Shown one piece after another: positions 14,278 through 24,072 of a stretch of 64,000 nucleotides of DNA (positions within the stretch are counted from its first letter, which is position 1; every line of letters begins with the position of its first letter). A model generated the notes under the pieces. It ran no database searches. It had not been told where the DNA came from and worked only from the letters and a program-made list of their open reading frames with translations. The translations under genes were made by a program, and so were the position numbers. Source of the DNA: JAAFJM01 sp964529175. GTDB taxonomy: Bacteria; Bacteroidota; Bacteroidia; UKL13-3. The stretch is taken from positions 140,276 to 204,275 of the forward strand of contig CAZGVO010000008.1 of assembly GCA_964529175.1 (NCBI GenBank), written 5' to 3'.

Positions 14278-16578
14278 GTGGATTATTTAAGTTTGTTAAA
14301 CCCAAGTCAGCGCGCAGCTGTTGAAAATACCAAAGGTCCTGTTATGATTGTAGCAGGCGCAGGTTCTGGAAAAACGCGTGTGCTTACTTATCGTATTGCT
14401 CATATTTTAAAAGAAGGCAACGATGCCTTTAATATTTTAGCCCTAACCTTTACCAATAAAGCCAGTAAAGAAATGCGCGAACGAATTCATTCAGTGGTGG
14501 GTAGCGAAGCCCGTAACCTTTGGATGGGTACTTTTCATAGTATTTTTGCACGCATTTTACGTGTAGAAAGTGAGCGCATTGGCTATCCTCGTAATTTTAC
14601 CATTTACGATACCGATGATGCCAAAAGTTTACTTAAAACCATTATTAAAGAATTAGGACAAGACGATAAATTATACAAACCTGCGGGAGTTTTAGGCAGA
14701 ATTTCAGCGGCTAAAAATGCTTTGGTTAATGCGGGAGAGTACATGGCAAACGATGAAAATACTTCGTTTGACGAAAGCAGCGGAAGACCTATGTTTGGTA
14801 AAATTTTCCAAATGTATCAAGACCGTTGTTTCAAAGCCAGTGCCATGGATTTTGATGATTTATTGCTCAAAACTTTCGAATTATTTAAAAACCATCCTGA
14901 TGTATTGCATAAATACCAACACCAGTTTAAATACATCATGGTAGATGAGTTTCAAGATACCAACCAAGCGCAATATGCCATTATAAAAAAACTAGCAGCA
15001 GTCCATCAAAACATAGCTGTAGTAGGCGATGATGCACAAAGTATTTATGCTTTTAGGGGTGCAACAATTGCTAATATATTAGGCTTTCAGCGCGATTTTA
15101 GCGATACCCAAGTTTTTAAATTAGAGCAAAATTACCGCAGTTCTCAAACCATTGTAGAGGCCGCTGGTGGATTGATTAAATTAAATAAAGACCAAATTCC
15201 TAAAAAGGTATTTACTACCAACGATGTTGGCGAAAAAATTAAAGTTTTACGTGCTTTAACCGATAATGAAGAAGGCCGAATGGTGGCAAGTTCTATTTTT
15301 CAAGAAAAAATGAACTCTCATGTGGCTAATAAAGATTTTGCCATTTTATACAGAACCAATGCGCAAAGTCGTTCGCTAGAGGAAGCTTTGCGTAAAATGA
15401 ATATTCCTTACCGTATTTATGGCGGTTTGAGTTTTTATCATAGAAAAGAAATAAAAGATATTTTGGCCTATTTACGTTTGGTGCTAAATACCAACGATGA
15501 AGAGGCTTTAAAGCGTGTAATTAACTATCCTGCTCGTGGAATTGGTAAAACTACCATGGACAAAGTAATGATAGTGGCTTCGGAAAACAATATTAGTTTA
15601 TTTGAAACTTTGGAGCGTGCACGCGAATTTCAAATAAAAGGCTACGAAGTTTTGGGCGATTTTGTATTGATGATTCGTAGTTTCCAAACCATGCTTAAAA
15701 AACCTGCTTACGATGTAGCCATGCATGTAGCTAAGCAAACGGGTTTGTTAAAAGCACTTTACGAAGATAAAACAGTAGAAGGAATTGCTCGATACGAAAA
15801 TATTGAAGAGTTATTGAATGGTTTAAAAGAGTTCAGTGTTGATGATAGTGTGGATGAAGATGGCGTTCAAAAATATGGTATTTTAGAGGAATACATGGCC
15901 GATATTGCGCTATTAACCGATTCTGACAAAGAAGATCCAAACGATAACGATAAAGTTACCATGATGACCATCCATGCTTCAAAAGGTTTGGAGTTTAAAA
16001 ACGTGTATATTGTTGGTTTAGAGGAAAATCTATTTCCATCGCAATTGTCGTTAAATAGCCGCCAAGAGTTAGAAGAGGAGAGAAGACTTTTTTATGTGGC
16101 CATAACGCGCGCCATGAATAAATTGACACTTTCTTTTGCTACCAGTAGGTTTAAATTTGGAAATATTACCAATGCAGAGCCAAGCCGTTTTTTAAGTGAG
16201 TTAGATCCTAAGTTTTTACAGTTTGATGCCTTGTTTAGCAAAGGCAATAGCAATGTTCAAAGCAAACCTACCGTTCAAACTTCAAGGTTTGGAAAGCCAC
16301 TTTCGCCAACAGCAAAAACGCCTCCAAGCACTGTTGGACAAAGATTTAATACGCCAACCAAACCCGCAGCAGCACCTCCACCAGCGGTTGACCCTAACTT
16401 TGTGGGTGATGATACTAAAAACATTCAAGTTCAACAACGTGTTGAACATCAAAGATTTGGATTTGGAACTGTAGTAACCTTAGATGGAGTAGGAGATAAC
16501 CGCAAAGCAGAAATTGAATTTGAGCAATTTGGCAAAAAAATGATTGTTTTAAAGTTTGCTAAACTAAAATTGCTGTAA
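14278..16578 (+). CDS. uvrD: UvrD/PcrA-type DNA helicase
   Basis: A 766-aa superfamily 1A helicase. Walker A is AGAGSGKT (26-33), motif II is VDEFQDTN (222-229), motif III is VVGDDAQSIYAFRGA (248-262), and motifs IV-VI (LEQNYRS, TIHASKGLEFKNVYIVGLEE, RRLFYVAITRA) follow in order. The C-terminal 55 residues (HQRFGFGTVVT onward) form the Tudor-like RNA-polymerase-binding tail of PcrA/UvrD proteins, after a Pro/Thr-rich linker. It unwinds DNA 3'-5' in excision and mismatch repair and clears replication obstacles. The frame starts with GTG at 14278, giving the N-terminus MDYLSLLNPSQRAAVENT expected for the family; no in-frame ATG lies just upstream. Monocistronic. Confidence 0.93.
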   Translation: MDYLSLLNPSQRAAVENTKGPVMIVAGAGSGKTRVLTYRIAHILKEGNDAFNILALTFTNKASKEMRERIHSVVGSEARNLWMGTFHSIFARILRVESERIGYPRNFTIYDTDDAKSLLKTIIKELGQDDKLYKPAGVLGRISAAKNALVNAGEYMANDENTSFDESSGRPMFGKIFQMYQDRCFKASAMDFDDLLLKTFELFKNHPDVLHKYQHQFKYIMVDEFQDTNQAQYAIIKKLAAVHQNIAVVGDDAQSIYAFRGATIANILGFQRDFSDTQVFKLEQNYRSSQTIVEAAGGLIKLNKDQIPKKVFTTNDVGEKIKVLRALTDNEEGRMVASSIFQEKMNSHVANKDFAILYRTNAQSRSLEEALRKMNIPYRIYGGLSFYHRKEIKDILAYLRLVLNTNDEEALKRVINYPARGIGKTTMDKVMIVASENNISLFETLERAREFQIKGYEVLGDFVLMIRSFQTMLKKPAYDVAMHVAKQTGLLKALYEDKTVEGIARYENIEELLNGLKEFSVDDSVDEDGVQKYGILEEYMADIALLTDSDKEDPNDNDKVTMMTIHASKGLEFKNVYIVGLEENLFPSQLSLNSRQELEEERRLFYVAITRAMNKLTLSFATSRFKFGNITNAEPSRFLSELDPKFLQFDALFSKGNSNVQSKPTVQTSRFGKPLSPTAKTPPSTVGQRFNTPTKPAAAPPPAVDPNFVGDDTKNIQVQQRVEHQRFGFGTVVTLDGVGDNRKAEIEFEQFGKKMIVLKFAKLKLL

Positions 16579-16673
16579 AACTTTTAAAATAAGTTTTCCA
16601 CCGCTTTAGTAGCTGTTTATCATAGTTTACAGCATTGCTATTCACTTTTTATTAAATAATGTTGATACCTAAC

Positions 16674-16705
16674 TTGGTTTTATATAAATTGCGACATTAT
16701 ATTTG
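16674..16705 (+). promoter_or_regulatory. candidate promoter for the SPOR protein gene
   Basis: TTG at 16674-16676, 21 nt, then TATATTTG at 16698-16705; the ATG at 16724 follows 18 nt later. The -7 box is perfect, the spacing 2 nt longer than ideal. Confidence 0.48.
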
Positions 16706-16723
16706 AATAATAGAAGTATATAA

Positions 16724-17938
16724 ATGCAGTCGGAAGTTAATATTTGGTCATTAGTTAAAAGTTTATTACACAGGAACAACTGTGTAATTGTACCTAACTT
16801 AGGAGGATTTTTGGCGCACCAACAAAGTGCTACCATCGACCCTCTTTCCATGTTGATAACTCCACCATGCAAACACATTACTTTCAATGCTCAACTAACC
16901 CTTAACGATGGTTTGTTGGCAACCAAAATTGCTGATTATTTAAAAATAAGCTACAGCGATGCCATTAAAATTATTGATGAGGAAGTTTCTAATTTCCACC
17001 AAACCTTAAAAAATAACAGTCAGTTTATTATTGAAGGTTTAGGACATTTTGAACTAAACGAAAACCAAAATTTGGTTTTTAGTCCAGATAAAAAGGCCAA
17101 TTTTTTAATTAATTCATTTGGTTTAGAAGCTGTTAGGGTAAACAATATGGTAAGTTCAAAAACTACCAAAATAATTCCCAATGTTGATTTAATTAATAAT
17201 CCTGCTCTTACAGAAGTTCAAGATGTTAACTCGTATTCAGAATCAGTTGAAAATGATGAGGATATTGAAAATAACAAACCAACATTTACAAGAGGTAAAA
17301 AACGCAGAAACAATTTAATGTTTTCATTGATTGGTTCGGTTTTAGTGTTGATTTTAGCTTTAAATGCTTACATATTTTTACAAGAAGGAAACTTAACACC
17401 AGTTAGAAATAAGTTCAATGAATTGGATTTAGGAGTTAAAATGCAGTCGGTAATTGATCTTTTTAAAAATAATTCATCTGTTGTTTCTAGTCAAAACAAA
17501 GAAGATATTTTAAAATATTATAATCCTACCAACGAAACGAAGGAAATAAACTTTAAAACGGAACTGTTTGAGGAAAATAAAGCAACTGAGCCCATTGCGA
17601 CTTCTGTAGATACATTGCAAAGTATTGAAAATCAAAACATTGCAGAAGTGATTGATAATAAGCCTATTGAAGAAGTTTCTGTTTCAGAAGCAAATGCTTC
17701 TTATTATATTATTGCAGGGGCATTTAGAAACGAAATTAAAGCAAAAAAATTGTTAAAAGAATTAAACGCAGATGGTTTTCCTAATGCTGAAATTATTGAA
17801 AACCCAAAAGCTTCATCAAAAAAACTAAAGTTTTTTGTTACTTACAATAAATTTTCTTCATTAAACGAAACAACTTTAGAGTTGGGCAAAATTAATGAAA
17901 ACGAAAATCCTGATGCTTGGATTTTTGAAGCCAAATAA
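16724..17938 (+). CDS. HU-CCDC81 and SPOR domain protein
   Basis: A 404-aa membrane protein. Residues 1-60 (IWSLVKSLLHRNNCVIVPNLGGFLA) and 60-135 (NDGLLATKIADYLKISYSDA, GLGHFELNENQNL) form the two HU-CCDC81 domains found in Bacteroidota. A single transmembrane helix lies at about 200-220 (LMFSLIGSVLVLILALNAYIF). The C-terminal 80 residues (SYYIIAGAFRNEIKAKKLLKEL) are a SPOR domain that binds denuded glycan strands at the septum. The protein therefore links a cytoplasmic, possibly DNA-binding module to septal peptidoglycan. Its role in division or envelope organisation is inferred from domains. The PIF1-type gene follows 51 bp downstream. Confidence 0.85.
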   Translation: MQSEVNIWSLVKSLLHRNNCVIVPNLGGFLAHQQSATIDPLSMLITPPCKHITFNAQLTLNDGLLATKIADYLKISYSDAIKIIDEEVSNFHQTLKNNSQFIIEGLGHFELNENQNLVFSPDKKANFLINSFGLEAVRVNNMVSSKTTKIIPNVDLINNPALTEVQDVNSYSESVENDEDIENNKPTFTRGKKRRNNLMFSLIGSVLVLILALNAYIFLQEGNLTPVRNKFNELDLGVKMQSVIDLFKNNSSVVSSQNKEDILKYYNPTNETKEINFKTELFEENKATEPIATSVDTLQSIENQNIAEVIDNKPIEEVSVSEANASYYIIAGAFRNEIKAKKLLKELNADGFPNAEIIENPKASSKKLKFFVTYNKFSSLNETTLELGKINENENPDAWIFEAK

Positions 17939-17989
17939 TTTAATAAAATCTTTATTTTCTTCTTTTTCTTTTCGTTATTATTGCCATAA

Positions 17990-20152
17990 ATGAGTGCAGT
18001 AGAAAACACAGATAACGATAATATTACCTTTAACCTTGCCAGCGATTTAGTAAAAAATACCAATATAAGCTTGTTTTTAACTGGTAAAGCTGGTACTGGT
18101 AAAACTACTTTTTTAAAGCATATTCAAAACTCGTGTAATAAACGCATGGTTATAGTGGCGCCAACAGGTGTTGCTGCTATTAATGCCGGTGGAGTTACCA
18201 TGCATTCGTTTTTTCAATTGCCTTTTTTACCTTTTATTAAGGAAGCTAATCATGGTTTTGGTCAAGTAGAATGTGTCAATAGATATACGCATTTTAAAAA
18301 TGTAAAATTTAACCGCGAAAAAATTGATTTACTAAACGAACTCGATCTTTTAATTATTGACGAGGTAAGTATGTTGCGCGTTGATATGGTTGATTGTATT
18401 GATGAAACGCTAAAATATTACCGAAGAAATCAATTGCCTTTTGGTGGTGTTCAGGTTTTGTTTATTGGTGATATGTTTCAGTTGCCACCTGTTACCAGCG
18501 ATAACGAATGGACACTTTTGAGTCAATACTATAAAAGTCCTTTCTTTTTTAGTTCGGAGGTTTACCAACAGTTAAATCCTGCGCATTTAGAGTTAAATAA
18601 AATTTACCGTCAAAAAGAAGAGCGTTTTATTAATTTGCTTAATAATATTAGGCATAATAATATGGATGATTACGATTTTGAATTACTTCAAGAACGTTAT
18701 GATCCAGAAGCTGCAAGGTATGTAGATGGTTTGATTACATTAACCACCCATAACAGAACAGCAGATAATATTAACCAACAAAAGCTGGCCGAAATTGAAG
18801 CAGAATCAATTGTATTTGAAGGAGAAATAAATGGTGATTTTAACGAAAAATCATTACCAGCCGAAAAATCTCTAGAACTAAAAGAAGGCGCTCAAATTAT
18901 GTTTATTAAAAACGATATTGAGAAACGCTATTTTAATGGAAAACTAGCTAAAATAAAAAGTATTGCCAAAGATGAAATAATTGTTGAGTTTGAAAGTGGA
19001 ACTGAACTCAAAATTGAGCGCGAAACTTGGAGAAACATTCGGTATAATTTAAACCGAGACGAAAACCAAATTGAAGAAGAAGAAATTGGTAGTTTTAAAC
19101 AATTTCCAATAAGGTTAGCTTGGGCTATAACCATCCATAAAAGTCAAGGTTTAACTTTTGATAGATTAGCTATTGATGCAGGAGCTTCGTTTGCTGCAGG
19201 GCAAGTTTATGTAGCTTTAAGTAGGTGCAGAACTTTTGAAGGACTGACGCTTTTAAGCCGCATATATCAAAATAGCATTTTAAGTGATGATAGAATTGTT
19301 CAGTTTTCGCTTAAACAATCGAATGAGCAAGCTTTAATGGATGGATTAGATGCTGCGAAATTTGAGTATGGATTAAGCCAACTTTACAAAACATTTGATT
19401 TGCGTAAAGTAGTGCAGGAATACACTCTTTTTGAGGCATTTACTGTCACTAAACAAATTCCAGACAAAGAAGAAACTTTACAACATTTAAATGCCATCAT
19501 TAGGAATTTAAATGAGCATAGAATTGTAGCTGATAAATTTAAAATTAGGGTAGAGGAGATTATTAAACAAAACCCAATTGATGCCAATTTGTTAAGCGAA
19601 AGGGTAAAAAGTGCCAAGACATATTTTGCTAAAAAAATATTGGACGATGCTTTTAAACCTTTGCAAAGCATAGAAACCAATTTAAAACCTAAACAAAAAA
19701 CAAAGCAGTTTATTACCAATTTACAAAAAGTAAAATCGTTTACCTGGAAACGTATTCACGATATAGAAACTGCTACTTTAGGTTCTTTTGATATTAGTAT
19801 TGAGGCAATTGATAAACCTAACGATATAGCTGAAACCATTAATCAAAGAGCAGTTAAAGTAAATTCGAAGGAAGAGAGTTTAAAACTTTATAACGAGGGC
19901 AAAACCATTGAAGAAATTGCAACTATAAGAGGAATGGCGGTTTCAACTATTGGAGGACATTTGGCGCATTATGTAGATTTAGGGGAGTTAAGTGCACTTG
20001 ATTTTGTTAAAGAAGAAACAATTAAGTTGGTAAAAAAACTATTGGATGATGGAAAGGAGCGATTTGGTGAATTAAAAGCTGAGCTGCCTACAGAAGTTAC
20101 TTTTGACCAAATTAGGATGGCTGTAGCACACTTAAAAAATCAAAAAACTTAA
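17990..20152 (+). CDS. PIF1-like helicase with C-terminal HTH domain
   Basis: A 720-aa protein. The first 440 residues are a PIF1/RecD-like SF1B helicase: GKAGTGKT (32-39), LLIIDEVSMLR, FIGDMFQLPPV, then AITIHKSQGLTFDRLAID and VYVALSRCRT at about 375-410. The C-terminal half is helical and ends with SLKLYNEGKTIEEIATIRGM AVSTIGGHL, a HTH_40/RQC-like winged helix seen in Bacteroidota PIF1 relatives, followed by LAHYVDLGEL. It probably unwinds 5'-3' and removes roadblocks such as G4 or R-loops. It is 51 bp downstream of the SPOR gene in the same direction and probably co-transcribed. Confidence 0.88.
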   Translation: MSAVENTDNDNITFNLASDLVKNTNISLFLTGKAGTGKTTFLKHIQNSCNKRMVIVAPTGVAAINAGGVTMHSFFQLPFLPFIKEANHGFGQVECVNRYTHFKNVKFNREKIDLLNELDLLIIDEVSMLRVDMVDCIDETLKYYRRNQLPFGGVQVLFIGDMFQLPPVTSDNEWTLLSQYYKSPFFFSSEVYQQLNPAHLELNKIYRQKEERFINLLNNIRHNNMDDYDFELLQERYDPEAARYVDGLITLTTHNRTADNINQQKLAEIEAESIVFEGEINGDFNEKSLPAEKSLELKEGAQIMFIKNDIEKRYFNGKLAKIKSIAKDEIIVEFESGTELKIERETWRNIRYNLNRDENQIEEEEIGSFKQFPIRLAWAITIHKSQGLTFDRLAIDAGASFAAGQVYVALSRCRTFEGLTLLSRIYQNSILSDDRIVQFSLKQSNEQALMDGLDAAKFEYGLSQLYKTFDLRKVVQEYTLFEAFTVTKQIPDKEETLQHLNAIIRNLNEHRIVADKFKIRVEEIIKQNPIDANLLSERVKSAKTYFAKKILDDAFKPLQSIETNLKPKQKTKQFITNLQKVKSFTWKRIHDIETATLGSFDISIEAIDKPNDIAETINQRAVKVNSKEESLKLYNEGKTIEEIATIRGMAVSTIGGHLAHYVDLGELSALDFVKEETIKLVKKLLDDGKERFGELKAELPTEVTFDQIRMAVAHLKNQKT

Positions 20153-20299
20153 AGTTAGTTTAACGTACTTCCAATTTGATTATAAGCAATATGTCAGACA
20201 GTACTTATTTTTATTTGAATTGAGGGTTTTATGATGTTTGTACATTAAAAAAAAGTTGCAACAACTCATCAAAATATTATCATTTTATTACATAATATA

Positions 20300-20330
20300 T
20301 TTGTGTATCAAATTTTTATGAATACTTTTG
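20300..20330 (+). promoter_or_regulatory. promoter for DUF5675 gene
   Basis: TTTG at 20300-20303, exactly 19 nt, then TACTTTTG at 20323-20330. This is a full match to the Bacteroidota sigma consensus; the ATG lies 27 nt further at 20357. Confidence 0.65.
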
Positions 20331-20356
20331 CTCAATATATTTTAAAATAGAAAATC

Positions 20357-20788
20357 ATGTCTTTAATTAAGGTGGAACGTTTTTTACATTTAAAAGATTG
20401 CGAAATAGCAAGAGTTTATATCAATGGTGAACACTATTGTTACAGTGTAGAAGACAGTGCAAGAACAACGAAAAAACAAGACCAAAAGTGTATTCCTGAT
20501 GGAGTATATGAATTGGGAACAACAAACTCTCGAGAAATAAAAATTTCGAGCATTTACAAACACGAAATGTTAACTATTAACGGCATACCAGAAATGGAAA
20601 ATACATTATTTCATTTTGGTTTTTTAGTTAGCCCTACTACTCATTTTTTTATTATTGGCGATAAAATTGGCATGATAAAAGGCAAAGAAGGCTTATTATC
20701 ATCAAAAGCTACCTACTTCCAATTTCATAGATTAATTTATGATAAAGTAAAGGAAGGTAATCAAAAAATTGAATTCACTACTATTTAA
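20357..20788 (+). CDS. DUF5675 family protein
   Basis: A 143-aa protein with the DUF5675 layout. It opens with LIKVERFLHLKDCEIARVYING, then CYSVED, then KCIPDGVYELGTT, and has ENTLFHFG where the family usually has an IHxGN turn. The family is often encoded by prophages and near lysis genes and has been suggested to be hydrolytic, without proof. The catalytic-looking histidine turn is not fully conserved (FHFG), so activity is uncertain. A consensus promoter lies 27 bp upstream and hairpins follow the stop, so it is an independent transcription unit. No other phage gene is close. Confidence 0.7.
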   Translation: MSLIKVERFLHLKDCEIARVYINGEHYCYSVEDSARTTKKQDQKCIPDGVYELGTTNSREIKISSIYKHEMLTINGIPEMENTLFHFGFLVSPTTHFFIIGDKIGMIKGKEGLLSSKATYFQFHRLIYDKVKEGNQKIEFTTI

Positions 20789-20793
20789 TTCTA

Positions 20794-20830
20794 AAAACTC
20801 CTTTCAGTTTTAAATTGAAAGAAGTTTTTT
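20794..20830 (+). terminator. terminator of DUF5675 gene
   Basis: An imperfect stem, AACTCCTTTCAG paired with TTGAAAGAAGTT around a short TTTTAAA loop, followed by TTTTTT, begins 6 nt after the stop. Confidence 0.6.
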
Positions 20831-20841
20831 ATTGAAGTTAC

Positions 20842-20867
20842 AAAAAAGCCGCTTAAGCGGCTTTTTT
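20842..20867. terminator. bidirectional terminator hairpin
   Basis: A perfect 26-bp palindrome (core AAGCCGCTTAAGCGGCTT) flanked by A6 and T6, able to stop transcription from both sides. Confidence 0.75.
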
Positions 20868-20945
20868 GTTTTATTCTTAAATAGTTTAGAATATTGTAAT
20901 GTAAAATTAGGGTGTTTTATCCAAATGCAAAACCAAAATAAAACC

Positions 20946-20973
20946 AAAAGCCCCGAAATATTTCGGGGCTTTT
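20946..20973. terminator. terminator downstream of gcvP
   Basis: A perfect 28-bp palindrome with arms AAAAGCCCCGAAAT and its complement, 27 bp after the gcvP stop. It can act in both directions. Confidence 0.8.
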
Positions 20974-20999
20974 GCTATATAACTTTACTAGGTTTTTAT

Positions 21000-23870
21000 T
21001 TAGTTGCTAGCTTGCGAAGCATAAGCTTCTGTAGGAATACAAGCACAAACTAAGTTTCTATCGCCATAGGTATCGTTAATTCTACCTACACTTGGCCAAA
21101 ACTTAGCTGCTCTTACAAAAGGAAGCGGGAAAGCAGCTTGTTGACGGCTGTAACCATGTTTCCATTCATCGGCAGTAACCATGCTAGCTGTGTGAGGTGC
21201 ATTTTTCAATACATTATCAGCTTTATCTGCGGTACCATTTTCAATGGCAGCTACCTCTTCTCTAATTGAAATCATGGCATCACAGAAACGATCTAATTCA
21301 TGTTTAGCTTCACTTTCAGTTGGTTCAATCATTACTGTTCCTGCTACTGGGAACGAAATAGTTGGCGCATGGAAACCATAATCCATTAAACGTTTTGCAA
21401 TATCACCAACTTCTACTCCCGAAGCTTGTTTAAATACACGTGTATCTAAAATCATTTCGTGAGCGCAACGGCCTTTTGAACCTACGTATAAAATTTGGTA
21501 ATGTTTTTCTAAACGAGCTTTAATATAGTTAGCATTTAAAATAGCATATTTAGTTGCTAATTCTAAACCTTCAGTTCCCATCATTCTAATGTATGCGTAA
21601 GAAATTAATAGGATAGAGGCACTACCCCAAGGAGCAGCACTAACAGCATGCATTGATTGATTTCCACCTTCCATATCAACTACAGCATGGCCAGGTAAAA
21701 ATGGAGCTAAATGGGCAGCTACACCAATTGGGCCCATGCCAGGTCCTCCACCACCGTGAGGAATACAGAACGTTTTATGTAAATTTAAATGGCAAACATC
21801 GGCACCAATATTAGCAGGGCTGGTTAAACCAACTTGTGCATTCATATTTGCACCATCCATGTATACTTGTCCACCGTTTTCGTGAATGATATTACAAATA
21901 TCAATAATACCTTCTTCAAAAACACCGTAAGTAGATGGATAAGTAACCATTAAACAAGCTAAATTATCTTTGTGTTCAGCTGCTTTTGCTCTAATATCTT
22001 CAATATCAATATAACCGTTTTCTAAAGTTTTGGTTACAATTACTTTCATACCTGCCATTACCGCACTTGCAGGATTTGTGCCATGAGCAGATGAAGGGAT
22101 TAAAGCAATATTTCTGTGGCTTTCACCTTTTGCTTTAAAATACTCTCTAATGGTCATTAAACCAGCATATTCTCCTTGTGCTCCAGCATTTGGTTGTAAT
22201 GAAATTCCAGCAAAACCTGTTACTTGTTTTAAATATTCAGTTAGTTCGTTAAATATTTGTGTATAGCCTGTTGCTTGATTGCGAGGAATAAATGGATGCA
22301 ATGCATTAAAACCTGGGTAAGTTACAGGAATCATTTCGGCTGTTGCGTTTAATTTCATAGTACAACTTCCTAATGCTATCATGCTTTCGCAAAGCGATAA
22401 ATCTTTACTTTCTAAAAGTTTGATATAACGCAACATTTCATGCTCGCTGTGGTGAGTATTAAACACTGGGTGAGTCATGTAATCGCTAGTACGTGCTAAA
22501 GAAGCAGGCACGTTTAAATCAATATTTGTTGGAATTGAAACCTCAATCGATTTGCCTGTTAAGCAATTCAATAATTCTACAATATCTTGCGCTGTATGTG
22601 TTTCGTCTATTGAAATTGATACATGCGAATCGTTTAATTTATTGATATTGATTTCTGCTTTAACACAATTAGCCATAGTAGCATCAGCATTGCCAACAGC
22701 CACAGTAATAGTATCAAAATAGTTTTTATTAGTTACCGTAAAACCATTTGCTTTTAATCCATTTGCCAAAGCATTGGTTAAACCATGAATTCTACTTGCT
22801 ATTCCTTTTAAACCTTTAGGGCCATGATAAACAGCATACATACTTGCCATAATTGACAATAATACTTGTGCTGTACAAATATTTGAAGTAGCTTTTTCGC
22901 GTTTAATATGTTGCTCACGAGTTTGTAAAGCCATACGTAAAGCTGAGTTTCCTTGGCTATCGATTGATACACCAATTAAACGGCCTGGCATTTGGCGTTT
23001 ATAAGCATCTTTAGTAGCAAAAAAACCTGCGTGTGGTCCCCCATAACCCATTGGCACACCAAAACGTTGTGAAGAACCCACAACTACATCAGCACCCCAT
23101 TCGCCCGGAGGGGTTAATAAAGTTAAACTTAAAATATCAGCAGCAACTGTAACTAATACATTATTTTGTTTAGCATTAGCCATAAATGCTGAATAATCAA
23201 ACACCTCGCCATTGCCAGCAGGGTATTGAATTAAAGCTCCAAAATAGGTATTGTCTAATTTTGCTGTTTCGTGGTTACCAACAACTATTTCAATACCTGT
23301 TGGTTCTGCACGTGTAATTAATACATCAATGGTTTGTTTGAAACATAACTCAGAAACAAAGAATTTATGAGCATTTTCGTTTTTGGTTTCTGCGTGTAAT
23401 AAGTGCATAGCCTCAGCTGCAGCAGTTGCCTCGTCTAATAAACTAGCATTAGCAATTTCCATTCCAGTTAAATCAATAACCATGGTTTGGTAATTTAACA
23501 ATGCTTCTAAACGACCTTGTGCAATTTCGGGTTGGTAAGGTGTGTAAGCAGTGTACCAATTTGGATTTTCGAAAATATTACGTAAAACTACATTTGGCGT
23601 GTGGGTTCCATAGTAACCTTGACCTATATAGTTTTTGTAAATTAAGTTTTTTTCCGAAATCTGTTTCAACATGCTTAGCAATTCCATTTCAGTTAAAGCA
23701 GCAGGCAGCTTCATGCGCTCTTTTAAGCGAATGTGAGCTGGAATTGTTTCATCAATCAGTTGATCAACCGAGCTAACGCCAATGGTTTTAAGCATTGCTT
23801 CAGTGTCTTTTCTCATTGGCGAATTATGTCTGTAAACAAATTCGTCTTTGTGGTTTGTAGCTATTTGCAT
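21000..23870 (-). CDS. gcvP: glycine dehydrogenase (decarboxylating), P protein
   Basis: A 956-aa full-length single-chain P protein of the glycine cleavage system. Both halves of the family are present. The N-terminal half has FIGQGYYGTHTPNVVLRNI-type substrate residues and NPNWYTAYTPYQPEIAQGR. The C-terminal half has the PLP-binding lysine K699 in LNLHKTFCIPHGGGGPG. The enzyme decarboxylates glycine and passes the aminomethyl group to the lipoyl H protein. The length matches the fused form rather than split gcvPA/gcvPB. gcvT and gcvH are not adjacent, as is common in Bacteroidota. It is monocistronic, with a -7-like box upstream and a strong terminator downstream. Confidence 0.96.
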   Translation of the reverse strand: MQIATNHKDEFVYRHNSPMRKDTEAMLKTIGVSSVDQLIDETIPAHIRLKERMKLPAALTEMELLSMLKQISEKNLIYKNYIGQGYYGTHTPNVVLRNIFENPNWYTAYTPYQPEIAQGRLEALLNYQTMVIDLTGMEIANASLLDEATAAAEAMHLLHAETKNENAHKFFVSELCFKQTIDVLITRAEPTGIEIVVGNHETAKLDNTYFGALIQYPAGNGEVFDYSAFMANAKQNNVLVTVAADILSLTLLTPPGEWGADVVVGSSQRFGVPMGYGGPHAGFFATKDAYKRQMPGRLIGVSIDSQGNSALRMALQTREQHIKREKATSNICTAQVLLSIMASMYAVYHGPKGLKGIASRIHGLTNALANGLKANGFTVTNKNYFDTITVAVGNADATMANCVKAEININKLNDSHVSISIDETHTAQDIVELLNCLTGKSIEVSIPTNIDLNVPASLARTSDYMTHPVFNTHHSEHEMLRYIKLLESKDLSLCESMIALGSCTMKLNATAEMIPVTYPGFNALHPFIPRNQATGYTQIFNELTEYLKQVTGFAGISLQPNAGAQGEYAGLMTIREYFKAKGESHRNIALIPSSAHGTNPASAVMAGMKVIVTKTLENGYIDIEDIRAKAAEHKDNLACLMVTYPSTYGVFEEGIIDICNIIHENGGQVYMDGANMNAQVGLTSPANIGADVCHLNLHKTFCIPHGGGGPGMGPIGVAAHLAPFLPGHAVVDMEGGNQSMHAVSAAPWGSASILLISYAYIRMMGTEGLELATKYAILNANYIKARLEKHYQILYVGSKGRCAHEMILDTRVFKQASGVEVGDIAKRLMDYGFHAPTISFPVAGTVMIEPTESEAKHELDRFCDAMISIREEVAAIENGTADKADNVLKNAPHTASMVTADEWKHGYSRQQAAFPLPFVRAAKFWPSVGRINDTYGDRNLVCACIPTEAYASQASN

Positions 23871-23895
23871 GTGAATGTTTTTTTGAATTTTTTGT

Positions 23896-23903
23896 CAAAT
23901 GTA
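23896..23903 (-). promoter_or_regulatory. possible -7 element for gcvP
   Basis: TACATTTG on the minus strand matches TAnnTTTG, 25 nt before the ATG. No TTG is found at the proper distance, so support is partial. Confidence 0.35.
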
Positions 23904-24020
23904 CTTTTTTACAAAGTATTTATATAAATGATTAAGGTCAAAATAAATCGTAAAACATTTTTACAAGTAAATTTACTAAAACTAAAAATTCATATGGAGT
24001 CTTAGTTCAAAATCATACAT

Positions 24021-24055
24021 AAAAAAACCCGCATCAAATAAATGAGGCGGGTTTT
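24021..24055 (-). terminator. terminator of secG operon
   Basis: On the minus strand AAAACCCGCCTCA pairs with TGATGCGGGTTTT (one bulge or mismatch), followed by a T7 run, 18 bp after the secG stop. Confidence 0.75.
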
Positions 24056-24072
24056 CTGAGTTTTTTTATAAA

